DNA from: DAIOXA01 sp050949165
GTDB lineage: Bacteria; Bacillota; Proteinivoracia; UBA4975
Assembly (NCBI GenBank): GCA_050949165.1
Contig: JBMNFF010000009.1
Location: forward strand, 1 to 64,000
Direction: 5' to 3'
Length of the DNA: 64,000 nt
Below are positions 52,800 through 59,924 of the stretch, piece by piece. The stretch's first letter is position 1. Every line of letters starts with the position of its first letter. The translations under genes and the position numbers were made by a program. The notes under the pieces are model-generated. The model was not told the DNA's origin. It did not search any database and saw nothing but the letters and a program-made list of their open reading frames with translations.

Positions 52800-52875
52800 T
52801 GGTGAGCCATCCGCGACTCGAACGCGGGACACCCTGATTAAAAGTCAGGTGCTCTGCCAACTGAGCTAATGGCTC
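52800..52875 (-). tRNA. tRNA-Lys(TTT)
   Basis: 76-nt cloverleaf. Anticodon loop CTTTTAA in stem CCTGA/TCAGG, acceptor GAGCCAT/ATGGCTC, encoded CCA. It is the first tRNA of the cluster. Confidence 0.95.
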
Positions 52876-52888
52876 GAAACACTTATAG

Positions 52889-52917
52889 AGGATACTACAG
52901 AAGTGGGATTCTGTCAA
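52889..52917 (-). promoter_or_regulatory. SigmaA promoter of the five-tRNA operon
   Basis: A perfect -35 TTGACA (52912-52917) and -10 TATCCT (52889-52894) are 17 bp apart on the minus strand, ~14 bp before tRNA-Lys. The tRNAs therefore have their own strong promoter separate from rplI. Confidence 0.75.
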
Positions 52918-52941
52918 GATTAAATCGTTCTGTGATTTTTT

Positions 52942-53388
52942 CTAAGAATCCGCCGCCACCTTCAGGCGCAGTTTGGCGGTGACTTGCGGATGCAAGCGGA
53001 TTTCCAGTTCAAAATCCCCCAGTTGGCGAATCGGTTCATCCAGGAGGATCTTGCGCCGGTCCACTTTGATCCCCTGACGGGCCAGTTGGTCGGCGATGTC
53101 TTTGCTGGTGACTGAGCCAAACAGGCGCCCGCCTTCGCCGGCCTTGGCGATGTATGTCAGTTGCAGCTCTTCAATCTGTTTTTGGATTTCTCTGCTCCGA
53201 CTCAGCTCCCGGGCATCCTTTCTGCTGGCAGTTTCCCGTTCCTGTGCCAACTTTTTTAGGGCGCCGGCGTCAGCAATCACCGCCAAATTCCGCGGGAACA
53301 AGTAATTGCGGGCATATCCGTCGGATACTTCCTTTACTTCGCCGGCATTGCCAACTCCCTTGATATTTTGCTTGAGAATCACCTTCAT
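52942..53388 (-). CDS. rplI: 50S ribosomal protein bL9
   Basis: 148 residues. It has the N-terminal KVILKQNIKGVGNAGEVKEV and YARNYLFPRNLAV (RNA-binding domain), a long connecting helix and a C-terminal domain with KILLDEPIRQLGDFELEIRLHPQV. It binds 23S rRNA at the base of the L1 stalk. ATG 53388 follows a GGGGGGT site. It closes the rpsF-ssb-rpsR-(MazG-like)-rplI group. Confidence 0.97.
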   Translation of the reverse strand: MKVILKQNIKGVGNAGEVKEVSDGYARNYLFPRNLAVIADAGALKKLAQERETASRKDARELSRSREIQKQIEELQLTYIAKAGEGGRLFGSVTSKDIADQLARQGIKVDRRKILLDEPIRQLGDFELEIRLHPQVTAKLRLKVAADS

Positions 53389-53406
53389 AAAAGACCCCCC
53401 TAAAAT

Positions 53407-53721
53407 CTAATTATTGCCTGCGCCGCTCCTGCCGCGCCAATAAATCAGCAGTTCTTGTTCAAAGTCCCGGAGACTGTTATCGGGGTTTCTGACCCTCTCG
53501 GCCAGCTTTTCCTCGACTGCCTTGTCCAGACTGCGGATACTCACGCCCACCCGGCTGGCAATGCTGAACAGTATCACCATGGCGGCGCTGAGGGCATCCA
53601 GAACATGTTCCTCGGCCCCGCGATACAGGCCGGCAAAGAGCTCCGAGATTACAGCCAACAGCTGCACTTTGAGGCCTTCCAGCAGTTTAAGGTTGCGAGC
53701 AATGTCATATCGCTCCGACAT
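53407..53721 (-). CDS. MazG-like family protein
   Basis: 104 residues, helical, with NLKLLEGLKVQLLAVISELFAGLYRGAEEHV. It resembles the short MazG-like proteins often found between rpsR and rplI in Clostridia. The canonical MazG metal motif EExxE is not clear, so NTP pyrophosphatase activity is doubtful. It starts ATG 53721 and is 18 bp from rplI. Confidence 0.7.
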   Translation of the reverse strand: MSERYDIARNLKLLEGLKVQLLAVISELFAGLYRGAEEHVLDALSAAMVILFSIASRVGVSIRSLDKAVEEKLAERVRNPDNSLRDFEQELLIYWRGRSGAGNN

Positions 53722-53772
53722 GCTTTTCCCCTCCCATACAAAACAGGGGACACGAATGCCCCCAAAGCCATA

Positions 53773-54000
53773 TTATTCTGTTGTATAAGGCATCAGAGCC
53801 ATGAACCGGGCACGCTTTATTGCCAGGGTCAGCTGGCGCTGATGGGTTGCACAGTTGCCGGTTATCCGCCGCGGCAAGATTTTGCCCCGGTCGGAAATAT
53901 AGCGCCGCAGTTTGTCTGCGCTCTTGTAGTCTATTTCCGCTACTTTATCGACGCAGAAACTGCAAACGCGTTTGCGCTTTCTGCCTCTGTCCTTGCGCAT
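53773..54000 (-). CDS. rpsR: 30S ribosomal protein bS18
   Basis: 75 residues; RGRKRKRVCSFCVDKVAEIDYKS and GKILPRRITGNCATHQRQL are diagnostic. The cysteines in CSFC, with a later C, mark the zinc-ligand type of S18. It is encoded in the standard order after ssb and forms a pair with S6 on the 30S platform. ATG 54000 follows GGAGGAGT. Confidence 0.97.
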   Translation of the reverse strand: MRKDRGRKRKRVCSFCVDKVAEIDYKSADKLRRYISDRGKILPRRITGNCATHQRQLTLAIKRARFMALMPYTTE

Positions 54001-54015
54001 GGATACTCCTCCAAT

Positions 54016-54420
54016 CTAGAATGGTATATCGTCATCCTCAAAACTTACATCGGTTCCGTACTGCTCGAATCCCGAATTCTCAACCCGCTGCGAAGGTGAT
54101 TCGCCGCGCCTGTCCAAAAAGCGCACGTCATCAGCCACCACTTCGGTAACATATCTGCGCTGTCCGTCTTGCTCGTAGGAGCGCACCTGTAATCTGCCGT
54201 CCACGGCTACCAGGCGGCCCTTGCCTAAATAGTTGGCGCAGGTTTCCGCCAATTTGCGCCAGACGACGACGGGGACAAAGTCAGTTTCCCGTTCACCCTC
54301 CTTGTTGGTAAAGGGCCGGTCAACGGCCAGAGTAAAGGATGCAACGGGCGTTCCCGAGGGGATGTACTTTAGTTCAGGATCTCTGGTCAGGCGGCCGATC
54401 AGAATAACGCGGTTTAACAT
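54016..54420 (-). CDS. ssb: Single-stranded DNA-binding protein
   Basis: 134 residues. The OB fold starts MLNRVILIGRLTRDPELKYI, followed by an acidic linker and the C-terminal tip FEDDDIPF that recruits repair and replication proteins. ATG 54420 has GGGGGAGAG upstream; the extension to 54438 is unsupported. It lies between rpsF and rpsR as in most Bacillota. Confidence 0.96.
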   Translation of the reverse strand: MLNRVILIGRLTRDPELKYIPSGTPVASFTLAVDRPFTNKEGERETDFVPVVVWRKLAETCANYLGKGRLVAVDGRLQVRSYEQDGQRRYVTEVVADDVRFLDRRGESPSQRVENSGFEQYGTDVSFEDDDIPF

Positions 54421-54440
54421 GCACTCACTCTCCCCCAAAA

Positions 54441-54728
54441 TTACTCTTCGATCCGGATGACAATATGTCTCAGGATACCGCTGGTAATCTTGATAACGCG
54501 ATCCAGCTCTTCAACAACTTGGGGTGTTCCTTCGAAGTGAACTTCTACATAGTAACCTTCCCGAAAATCGGCGATTTCGTAGGCCAGGCGCCGCTTGCCC
54601 CATTCTTTGACCTCGGTATTCTGACCGCCTTGCTCGGCGATGAGACCAGTGACCTTTTCCTGGAGCGCTTGCAGTTGCTCTTCATCTAAATCGGGCTGGA
54701 GTATATAGAGCAGTTCATATTTGCGCAT
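54441..54728 (-). CDS. rpsF: 30S ribosomal protein bS6
   Basis: 95 residues: RKYELLYILQPDLDEEQLQAL, GKRRLAYEIADFREGYYVEV-like core. ATG 54728 is 8 bp after GGAGG; a GTG at 54737 overlaps that site and is rejected. It is the first gene of rpsF-ssb-rpsR and lies behind a leader hairpin that may bind the S6:S18 complex. Confidence 0.96.
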   Translation of the reverse strand: MRKYELLYILQPDLDEEQLQALQEKVTGLIAEQGGQNTEVKEWGKRRLAYEIADFREGYYVEVHFEGTPQVVEELDRVIKITSGILRHIVIRIEE

Positions 54729-54751
54729 TTTTTTCACCTCCTCCTATGGAC

Positions 54752-54779
54752 TGGCGGCTTCAACGCATGTTGAAGCAGG
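54752..54779 (-). ncRNA. Possible S6:S18-binding leader of the rpsF operon
   Basis: In the minus-strand 5' leader the arms CTTCAAC and GTTGAAG close a strong hairpin, preceded by CTG and followed by CCGC-CAG. This leaves an asymmetric 3' bulge containing CCG below the stem, the arrangement recalled for the S6:S18 autoregulatory motif. The match is by eye only. Confidence 0.5.
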
Positions 54780-54792
54780 GGGACATTGTTAT

Positions 54793-54820
54793 ATTATATC
54801 ACAAAGACTTGCCCGTGCAA
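54793..54820 (-). promoter_or_regulatory. SigmaA promoter of the rpsF operon
   Basis: -35 TTGCAC (54815-54820) and -10 TATAAT (54793-54798) with 16-bp spacing on the minus strand. The start would fall near 54786, so the leader hairpin is inside the transcript. Confidence 0.7.
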
Positions 54821-54822
54821 GT

Positions 54823-55011
54823 TTAGGAGTTGGGCAAAATCCTGCGAATCGATTTTTCAGCTTTTTTTCTTGGTACAAGGATACTGCGCCCGCATTTACA
54901 ACATTGAAAGCGAAAGTCCATGCCGATACGCAAGATCTTCCATTGATTCCCACCGCAGGGGTGGGGTTTTTTTAATTCAACAATGTCGCCGAGATTATAA
55001 ATTTCCGCCAC
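54823..55011 (-). CDS. DUF951 family protein
   Basis: 62 residues: YNLGDIVELKKPHPCGGNQW, then MDFRFQCCKCGRSILVPRKK, diagnostic of DUF951, a small conserved protein of unknown role with two cysteines that could bind metal. GTG 55011 overlaps its AGGAGG ribosome site; the only codon at ideal spacing is ATT (three codons later), so the exact start is uncertain. It is 3 bp after the CvpA-like gene. Confidence 0.85.
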   Translation of the reverse strand: MAEIYNLGDIVELKKPHPCGGNQWKILRIGMDFRFQCCKCGRSILVPRKKAEKSIRRILPNS

Positions 55012-55014
55012 CTC

Positions 55015-55608
55015 CTATAAGACAAAGGGGGCAATAACCCGCGCCAGCCTTTTCAGCAAAGGCATCAAGAGCTTGACAATCACCGATTCGGTTAGGGCGG
55101 AGGAAAGCAATGGTCCCTTTTCGGCCAGGATTCCAATAGGAGAGAAGAAAATAATGGCAGAAATAATCACTAACCCCTGCCCAAAGCCCAGCACAGCGCC
55201 CATAATGGAACGGTTTTCCGAAGGATTGAGCCGCGCAACCAGGACAAAGGCCAATGCCAGGACTGCCACCAAAAAGAGCAAGCCCAGCAGATTGAGGACC
55301 AGGCGCATTCCCTGCTCGGGATTGCCGGCTCCCGTCACCGGCAGGTCCAAGACCACCTGCCAGGGGCCGAAAAGCTCCCAGGCCCCGGTACTGGCCGTCA
55401 CAACCGTATCGCCCATGGCTGCCCGCAGGACAGGCTCAACCAGGGGGCGCAAATTAGCTGCACAATTGCCTGCAAAGGGCAGGGGCAGAACCAGGGCGGC
55501 TGCCGCCATTCCCATGCGAGTTCCGGCCTTTTTCGTCCCGGCGACATAGCCGGCGACGGCGGTCCAAAGCAAAATTCCCGCCAAGAGCAAGTCCAACCAA
55601 GGAAACAT
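55015..55608 (-). CDS. CvpA-like membrane protein
   Basis: 197 residues with four predicted helices (WLDLLLAGILLWTAVAGYV, AAAALVLPLPFAG, LLGLLFLVAVLALAFVLVA, AVLGFGQGLVIISAIIFF). The N-terminal helix-GYVAGTKKAG pattern and overall topology resemble CvpA-type proteins, whose role is poorly defined. ATG 55608 follows GGGGGTG. It is probably cotranscribed with the DUF951 gene. Confidence 0.6.
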   Translation of the reverse strand: MFPWLDLLLAGILLWTAVAGYVAGTKKAGTRMGMAAAALVLPLPFAGNCAANLRPLVEPVLRAAMGDTVVTASTGAWELFGPWQVVLDLPVTGAGNPEQGMRLVLNLLGLLFLVAVLALAFVLVARLNPSENRSIMGAVLGFGQGLVIISAIIFFSPIGILAEKGPLLSSALTESVIVKLLMPLLKRLARVIAPFVL

Positions 55609-55658
55609 CGTATCACCCCCGGCTAATTATTACGGGCCAGGGGAAAGAAATAGACCTG

Positions 55659-56000
55659 CTAGCGCCAGATTAATGCCAGGGCGGCAGCTAACAGAGGAAT
55701 CCATACGACGCCGCCCCAATACTCCTCGATGGCCGTCACCCCCAGGATACCCAGAGCGGCGACAATTGCGAACAAGAAGATTTCCCGCAGGTAGTCCTCG
55801 AAGTATAGGTATTTTCTCTCCCGGCGAAAAACCGCGATGATGACATCGCCGAGAATCTTTGTTCCGGCAAAGATCAGGCCGGCTCGGAACCAAGGAGGGA
55901 CCTGGACCAGGGCGACGACCTCGGCAATGGATACAGCCAAAATCAAAAAACCGATAAAGTTTAAGAATTTGACAAGGACCGCCCTGCCTCTCGCCTTCAT
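55659..56000 (-). CDS. Small membrane protein of unknown family
   Basis: 113 residues. Helices are visible around FLNFIGFLILAVSIAEVVALV, LREIFLFAIVAALGILGV and VVWIPLLAAALALIW, with a charged loop (RRERKYLYFEDY). It resembles phosphate-starvation PsiE-like topology, but no decisive motif is present. ATG 56000 follows GAGGGGAC. It is 12 bp after the YkvI-like transporter gene, so the two may work together. Confidence 0.55.
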   Translation of the reverse strand: MKARGRAVLVKFLNFIGFLILAVSIAEVVALVQVPPWFRAGLIFAGTKILGDVIIAVFRRERKYLYFEDYLREIFLFAIVAALGILGVTAIEEYWGGVVWIPLLAAALALIWR

Positions 56001-56012
56001 GACGTCCCCTCC

Positions 56013-57023
56013 TCATCTCTTTCTGAACCCGCCCCGTATTCGGCCAAAACTATAATAGCATAATCCCAGCAAAAGCACTATATTGCACGCTCCCAACAGA
56101 GGGTAGAGCAGGCGCACCAGGGAAGCGAAGCCATATTGGGATACAGCCAAACCCAGGGCCGCCGTCAAGAGCAGCATCGGCCAATACCTGCCCCGGGCGG
56201 CCACCCGGCTGGCCAATCCGTGCATATTGGCCAGCGCAGTGGTCAAAACTGCCGCCAGCAGAACCAGCTCATAAATCCACTGGCCCCTGCCCAAAAAATA
56301 TTCCGCCAGTTCTCCCATGGGAATCTCCGCTTGTCCGGGCAGGCCGGCAACCCCCAAGTAGACCAGGAACAAGAGGAGCCCCAAACTCAGCCCCCCCAGT
56401 AGACCTCCCCACACCACTGTCTTCCCGGTCAGATGTTCCTTGAGGGTTGAGAGGGCAACAGCGGCAATTGCCGTGTTATACGCTGCGTACAGGAAGGCAG
56501 ACCCATAGGGCCCCGGAAAACCTGTCCCGGCGGGTATGGTTATCCGGGCCAGACACAATAACGCCATGATAACAGCCATGCCCGGCGCCAACCAGGAGTT
56601 TGCCAGCAGGAAGCCCTTGTTGCCCCGAACCAAGATCAGGACACATAGGGCCAGGAAGGTCGCACAGGCCCAGGTGTACTGCATCCCCCAGCGAGAGAGA
56701 ATGGCGCCCCCGGCGGCGGCCATCACTCCTGTCCCCGCCAACAATGTTCCCAAGAAGAGGATATCCGCCGCCGCCACCAATACCCGCCGGCGAAGAAGTT
56801 GGTGCAAAAAGTCAAGATAGGAATAAACAGGATGGCAGTGGGTAACATCTAATATCGTAACTCCCGCCCACATGAACAGCGCCGTTGCGAGGGCGACGCC
56901 ATATATCCCCCGGCTCCCGTAGACGCCGAAGAACTCAACCACTTCCCGACCGGTGGCAAAACCCGCTCCGATGACAGCTCCGCAATATGCCGCCGCTACA
57001 GGGAATATATTATTCTTAGGCAA
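56013..57023 (-). CDS. YkvI-type membrane transporter-like protein
   Basis: ~336 residues with about ten hydrophobic helices. The N-terminus AAAYCGAVIGAGFATGREVVEFF is a hallmark of the YkvI family, a LeuT-fold group with glycine-rich unwound TM1. The substrate is unknown. TTG 57023 after GAGGTGAGG is preferred; GTG 57056 lacks a ribosome site. It lies head to head with yyaC. Confidence 0.75.
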   Translation of the reverse strand: MPKNNIFPVAAAYCGAVIGAGFATGREVVEFFGVYGSRGIYGVALATALFMWAGVTILDVTHCHPVYSYLDFLHQLLRRRVLVAAADILFLGTLLAGTGVMAAAGGAILSRWGMQYTWACATFLALCVLILVRGNKGFLLANSWLAPGMAVIMALLCLARITIPAGTGFPGPYGSAFLYAAYNTAIAAVALSTLKEHLTGKTVVWGGLLGGLSLGLLLFLVYLGVAGLPGQAEIPMGELAEYFLGRGQWIYELVLLAAVLTTALANMHGLASRVAARGRYWPMLLLTAALGLAVSQYGFASLVRLLYPLLGACNIVLLLGLCYYSFGRIRGGFRKR

Positions 57024-57119
57024 TTCCCTCACCTCACCGCAATTTATTCGCGGCACGGGAATTTTATGTAAGAGTTCGACATAAAGATTACCATTACCAC
57101 CGTGTTACCGGAGGATGTC

Positions 57120-57698
57120 ATGACCAAAAAGCATTCGGCTCCTCAGCACTTCGCCCGGGTCAAGTACAGTCACCCCGATGCCGCCAGTATCATATGCCAG
57201 GCGCTGTTAGCCTTGTACCGGCAGCCCATCGTCACGCCCGAAGAAATTCTGGTCCTCTGCATCGGCACTGACAGGTCCACCGGGGACAGCCTGGGGCCTC
57301 TGATTGGGACAAAGCTGATTGAGTCCCGGGCGCCTTTTTCTGTCCTTGGTTGTCTGGAACATCCTATTCACGCAGCCAACCTGGCCCAGACCCTGGAACA
57401 GATTCAGGAAAAACCGCCCGGATGGACGGTGGCCATCGACGCTTCCCTGGGCAATATCGACGGCGTCGGCACCGTCAATATTGGCGCTGGCTCTCTGCAG
57501 CCCGGGGCAGGCGTCAACAAGAACCTCCCACAGGTTGGGGACGTTTACATCACCGGCGTCGTCAATGTGGGCGGTTTTATGGAGTACTTTGTCCTTCAGA
57601 ACACCCGGCTCTCCCTGGTGGTCAAAATGGCAGAGGTAATCTGTGCGGGCCTGCTGGCGGCCTTTTCCGTCCCGGAAGTAAAGGCCGGACATCGTTGA
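57120..57698 (+). CDS. yyaC: Spore protease YyaC
   Basis: 192 residues. The blocks LVLCIGTDRSTGDSLGPLIG, AIDASLGNIDGVG and ITGVVNVGGFMEYFVLQNTR match YyaC, a GPR-like spore peptidase family near parAB in spore formers. ATG 57120 follows ACCGGAGG; an in-frame GTG at 57102 has no site. No clear sporulation-sigma promoter was seen in the 97-bp upstream gap. Its presence supports a sporulating host. Confidence 0.9.
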   Translation: MTKKHSAPQHFARVKYSHPDAASIICQALLALYRQPIVTPEEILVLCIGTDRSTGDSLGPLIGTKLIESRAPFSVLGCLEHPIHAANLAQTLEQIQEKPPGWTVAIDASLGNIDGVGTVNIGAGSLQPGAGVNKNLPQVGDVYITGVVNVGGFMEYFVLQNTRLSLVVKMAEVICAGLLAAFSVPEVKAGHR

Positions 57699-57710
57699 TG
57701 TCCGGCCTTT
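57680..57710. terminator. Bidirectional terminator between yyaC and bactofilin
   Basis: AAAGGCCGGACATC and GATGTCCGGCCTTT form a 14-bp stem with a three-base loop. It overlaps the last yyaC codons and serves both convergent genes. Confidence 0.8.
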
Positions 57711-57712
57711 GC

Positions 57713-58093
57713 TTATGCCTGTTTATTGGTTTTCTCTTGCCTTACCTGAGATTGCATTTTGCAGGAGCCATCAAAAACCGCACCATCGCCAATGGCCAGT
57801 TTTGCAACGGTAATATCGCCCACCAGCTTGCCGGAAGGCTCGATCTCCAGGAGCCCTGTGGCTTCGACGTTGCCCTTGAGGCTTCCGGCAATGGAGATGC
57901 TACGGCACCGGATATCCGCTTCGACTGTGCCGCCGGCAGCAATTATTATATCGCCGTTGGTATTGAGCTGACCGGTAATCTTGCCTTCCACCCTGAGGAT
58001 GCCCTTGGCTTCGATGGTACCATTGATTGATGTCTCTTTGCCGATGATGGTATCTATCTTGGTGGTATCAATCTCTTCACTTTTTCTGAACAT
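57713..58093 (-). CDS. Bactofilin
   Basis: 126 residues. It is a right-handed beta-helix of short repeats (TIIGKETSINGTIEAKGIL, EGKITGQLNTNGDIIIAAGG, VEADIRCRSISIAGSLKGNV) between flexible tails. Bactofilins polymerise without nucleotide and often scaffold wall enzymes. ATG 58093 follows GGGGGCTAAT. It lies 42 bp after an M23 peptidase gene, the classic bactofilin-LytM pairing. Confidence 0.92.
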   Translation of the reverse strand: MFRKSEEIDTTKIDTIIGKETSINGTIEAKGILRVEGKITGQLNTNGDIIIAAGGTVEADIRCRSISIAGSLKGNVEATGLLEIEPSGKLVGDITVAKLAIGDGAVFDGSCKMQSQVRQEKTNKQA

Positions 58094-58135
58094 ATTAGCC
58101 CCCCTGTTCGGTAAAATGCTTTCTCGCACCAAGCC

Positions 58136-59050
58136 CTAAGGCAGGTAGTTGACGGGATTGACCGGGGTGCCCCAACGGCGAACTTCGTAATGAAGGTGCG
58201 GGCCGGTGGATACGCCGCTGCTTCCCACATAACCCACCAGGGTGCCTGCTTCGACGGCTTGTCCCGCCTTTACCTTGATTCTGCTCTGGTGCGCATAGTA
58301 AGTGCTGAATCCATACCCATGTTCAATGATGACCAGGTAGCCGTAGCTGGATCTATAGCCTGCAAAGGCTACAGTCCCCTTGGCGGTGGCGTAAATTGGG
58401 CTGCCGTAGATTCCGCTGCCCGCAATATCTATGCCCGTATGGTAGTCTTGCCGCCGGGTAATGGGGTGACGGCGCCAACCGAAGGAGGAGGTGATCCGCC
58501 CCCATACAGGCCACCGGGAAGGTGTCGCCGCCTCTCGGCGCTGTTGCTCTTCGATGGTCTCTTTGAGGGTGACCATGCGGTCTTCTTGATTGGGCAGGGC
58601 TGTCTGCAAAACCTCAATTCCGGACATGGTCCTGTCTACAGTGGTGTAACTGCGGGAGGCCAGGTAACTGCGAAAGTTGTTGGACTCTTGCCCCACGTCT
58701 TCGGAGGCTGGCGGGAGAGAAGTGGTGTCGTCCAGGTCATTCATTTCCAGAAGCTTCCTCTCCAGGTTTTGCACCCGCTGAAGGTTATCCAACATCTTTT
58801 GCGTCTCGTTGGCCAACTGGCCGATCTGCTCGCTTTTGAGTTGGTTGTCATTGCGCAAGAGCTCCAGTTCGGGATAGACAGCTTTGGCAGAACTGTAGCT
58901 GTTGAAAAAGCTGACCAGGAAAATGGGCACGAAGATAAAGACCAGGCCCACGCTCTGCAGAAGTGCAAGAGGAAACCTGAAACTGATCGGGGGTTTCTGC
59001 GAATGAGGCACGACCATGATTGTAAATTTTTTGTTTCTCGTTTTTGGCAT
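58136..59050 (-). CDS. Membrane-anchored M23 peptidase with coiled coil
   Basis: ~304 residues: cytoplasmic basic tail, one helix (LLQSVGLVFIFVPIFLVSFF), a coiled coil (LELLRNDNQLKSEQIGQLAN...), then an M23 domain with YHTGIDIAGSG, YYAHQSRIKV and GPHLHYEV. Partnered with the downstream bactofilin, it is probably localised by that filament and cuts peptidoglycan cross-links. ATG 59050 (MPKTRNKKF) is better spaced from GGAGGGG than ATG 59056. Confidence 0.9.
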   Translation of the reverse strand: MPKTRNKKFTIMVVPHSQKPPISFRFPLALLQSVGLVFIFVPIFLVSFFNSYSSAKAVYPELELLRNDNQLKSEQIGQLANETQKMLDNLQRVQNLERKLLEMNDLDDTTSLPPASEDVGQESNNFRSYLASRSYTTVDRTMSGIEVLQTALPNQEDRMVTLKETIEEQQRREAATPSRWPVWGRITSSFGWRRHPITRRQDYHTGIDIAGSGIYGSPIYATAKGTVAFAGYRSSYGYLVIIEHGYGFSTYYAHQSRIKVKAGQAVEAGTLVGYVGSSGVSTGPHLHYEVRRWGTPVNPVNYLP

Positions 59051-59077
59051 CAGCATCCCCCCTCCCTAACCGGCGCC

Positions 59078-59560
59078 TTACCGGTTATTTTTCATGGCTG
59101 CCTTGATAGCCTGCTGCTCCTCTTGGGATAAGGCGTATTGTGATTTCCCCCCGAGCAAGGGTTTTGCGTACACCCGGGAGTCCTCTCTGCCGAAAATACT
59201 GGTCAGGACAAATCCATCCATTTGATCATTCAACAGGGCCAAAGTAAAACTCAGATCGCTCCCCGTCTTGTCAAAAGCATTGTAGCGCACCAGATGCCAA
59301 TGCCGGGGAAAAGACTTCAGTTCAGATTTAACGGCCTCGATACTCAAACCAAGGCTTTCCAGGAGCTTCTGCTGCTCGGCAAAGCGCTCCTCCAAATTGC
59401 AGATATGTTCTTCTATATTGCCGCCTCTGACCAAGGCGGTCATTTTTTTATAGGCTTTGAGTCTCCTGGATAAAATGGCTGTATGTATCAGCAGGCCCAG
59501 TAAAATTGCTCCGGCGGTCAATTCAAACCAATAGAGCTCGAGAATGGTCTGTATGGTCAT
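59078..59560 (-). CDS. DUF4446 family membrane protein
   Basis: 160 residues: one N-terminal helix (LTAGAILLGLLIHTAIL), a coiled coil (EERFAEQQKLLESLGL) and the conserved C-terminal block HWHLVRYNAFDKTGSDLSFT, diagnostic of DUF4446, commonly encoded next to parB/M23/bactofilin genes in Clostridia. The role is unknown; it may belong to the same envelope module. ATG 59560. Confidence 0.85.
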   Translation of the reverse strand: MTIQTILELYWFELTAGAILLGLLIHTAILSRRLKAYKKMTALVRGGNIEEHICNLEERFAEQQKLLESLGLSIEAVKSELKSFPRHWHLVRYNAFDKTGSDLSFTLALLNDQMDGFVLTSIFGREDSRVYAKPLLGGKSQYALSQEEQQAIKAAMKNNR

Positions 59561-59628
59561 TAATATTCCTCCCCCTGCCCCTCAAGTGTTCTATATTCGC
59601 CACAAAACCTGATTTTCCTCCCCAAAAC

Positions 59629-59653
59629 AAAAAAAGTCCACCGCCCGGTGAAC
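59629..59653 (-). terminator. Terminator after the 71-residue orphan gene
   Basis: GTTCACC-GGGC-GGTGGAC hairpin followed by TTTTTTTG on the minus strand, placed just after the stop at 59659. Confidence 0.8.
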
Positions 59654-59658
59654 AATTT

Positions 59659-59874
59659 TCAATCCTGATTTTCCCTATCTATCTCCCGCCTTCCCAACTC
59701 CAGGCCGGGGACCCAGTTGTTGGACCAATCGCCCTGAACGATGCCGGGTATATGGTGAATTTCCTCCATATCCGACAGGCCCGTTACCTGGCAAAACTCC
59801 TGGCGATTGATATTCATCGCGAAGGCATTGCGCACGTGGGGATATTGGGGGAATCTTTGCTTATCTTTATCCAC
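59659..59874 (-). CDS. Unrecognised 71-residue protein
   Basis: GTG 59874 follows GGGAGGTG by 6 bp and the gene ends at a strong terminator, so it looks real. The sequence is rich in N, H and W (RFPQYPHVRNAFAMNINRQE, then EEIHHIPGIVQGDWSNNW) and polar at both ends, with no helix membrane segment or signal peptide. I recognise no family. It follows the PLP enzyme by 50 bp and may be in its operon. Confidence 0.55.
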   Translation of the reverse strand: MDKDKQRFPQYPHVRNAFAMNINRQEFCQVTGLSDMEEIHHIPGIVQGDWSNNWVPGLELGRREIDRENQD

Positions 59875-59924
59875 TTGAGGCACCTCCCCGTACAGGGTGC
59901 CCGTCGACAGCCCCGTCTATTCCC

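Noticed and set aside
57024..57119. Possible sigmaF/sigmaG promoter for yyaC (GAATT ... CATAAAG)
   Set aside because: The -10 half deviates at two of seven positions and the -35 is partial; not enough to report as a site.
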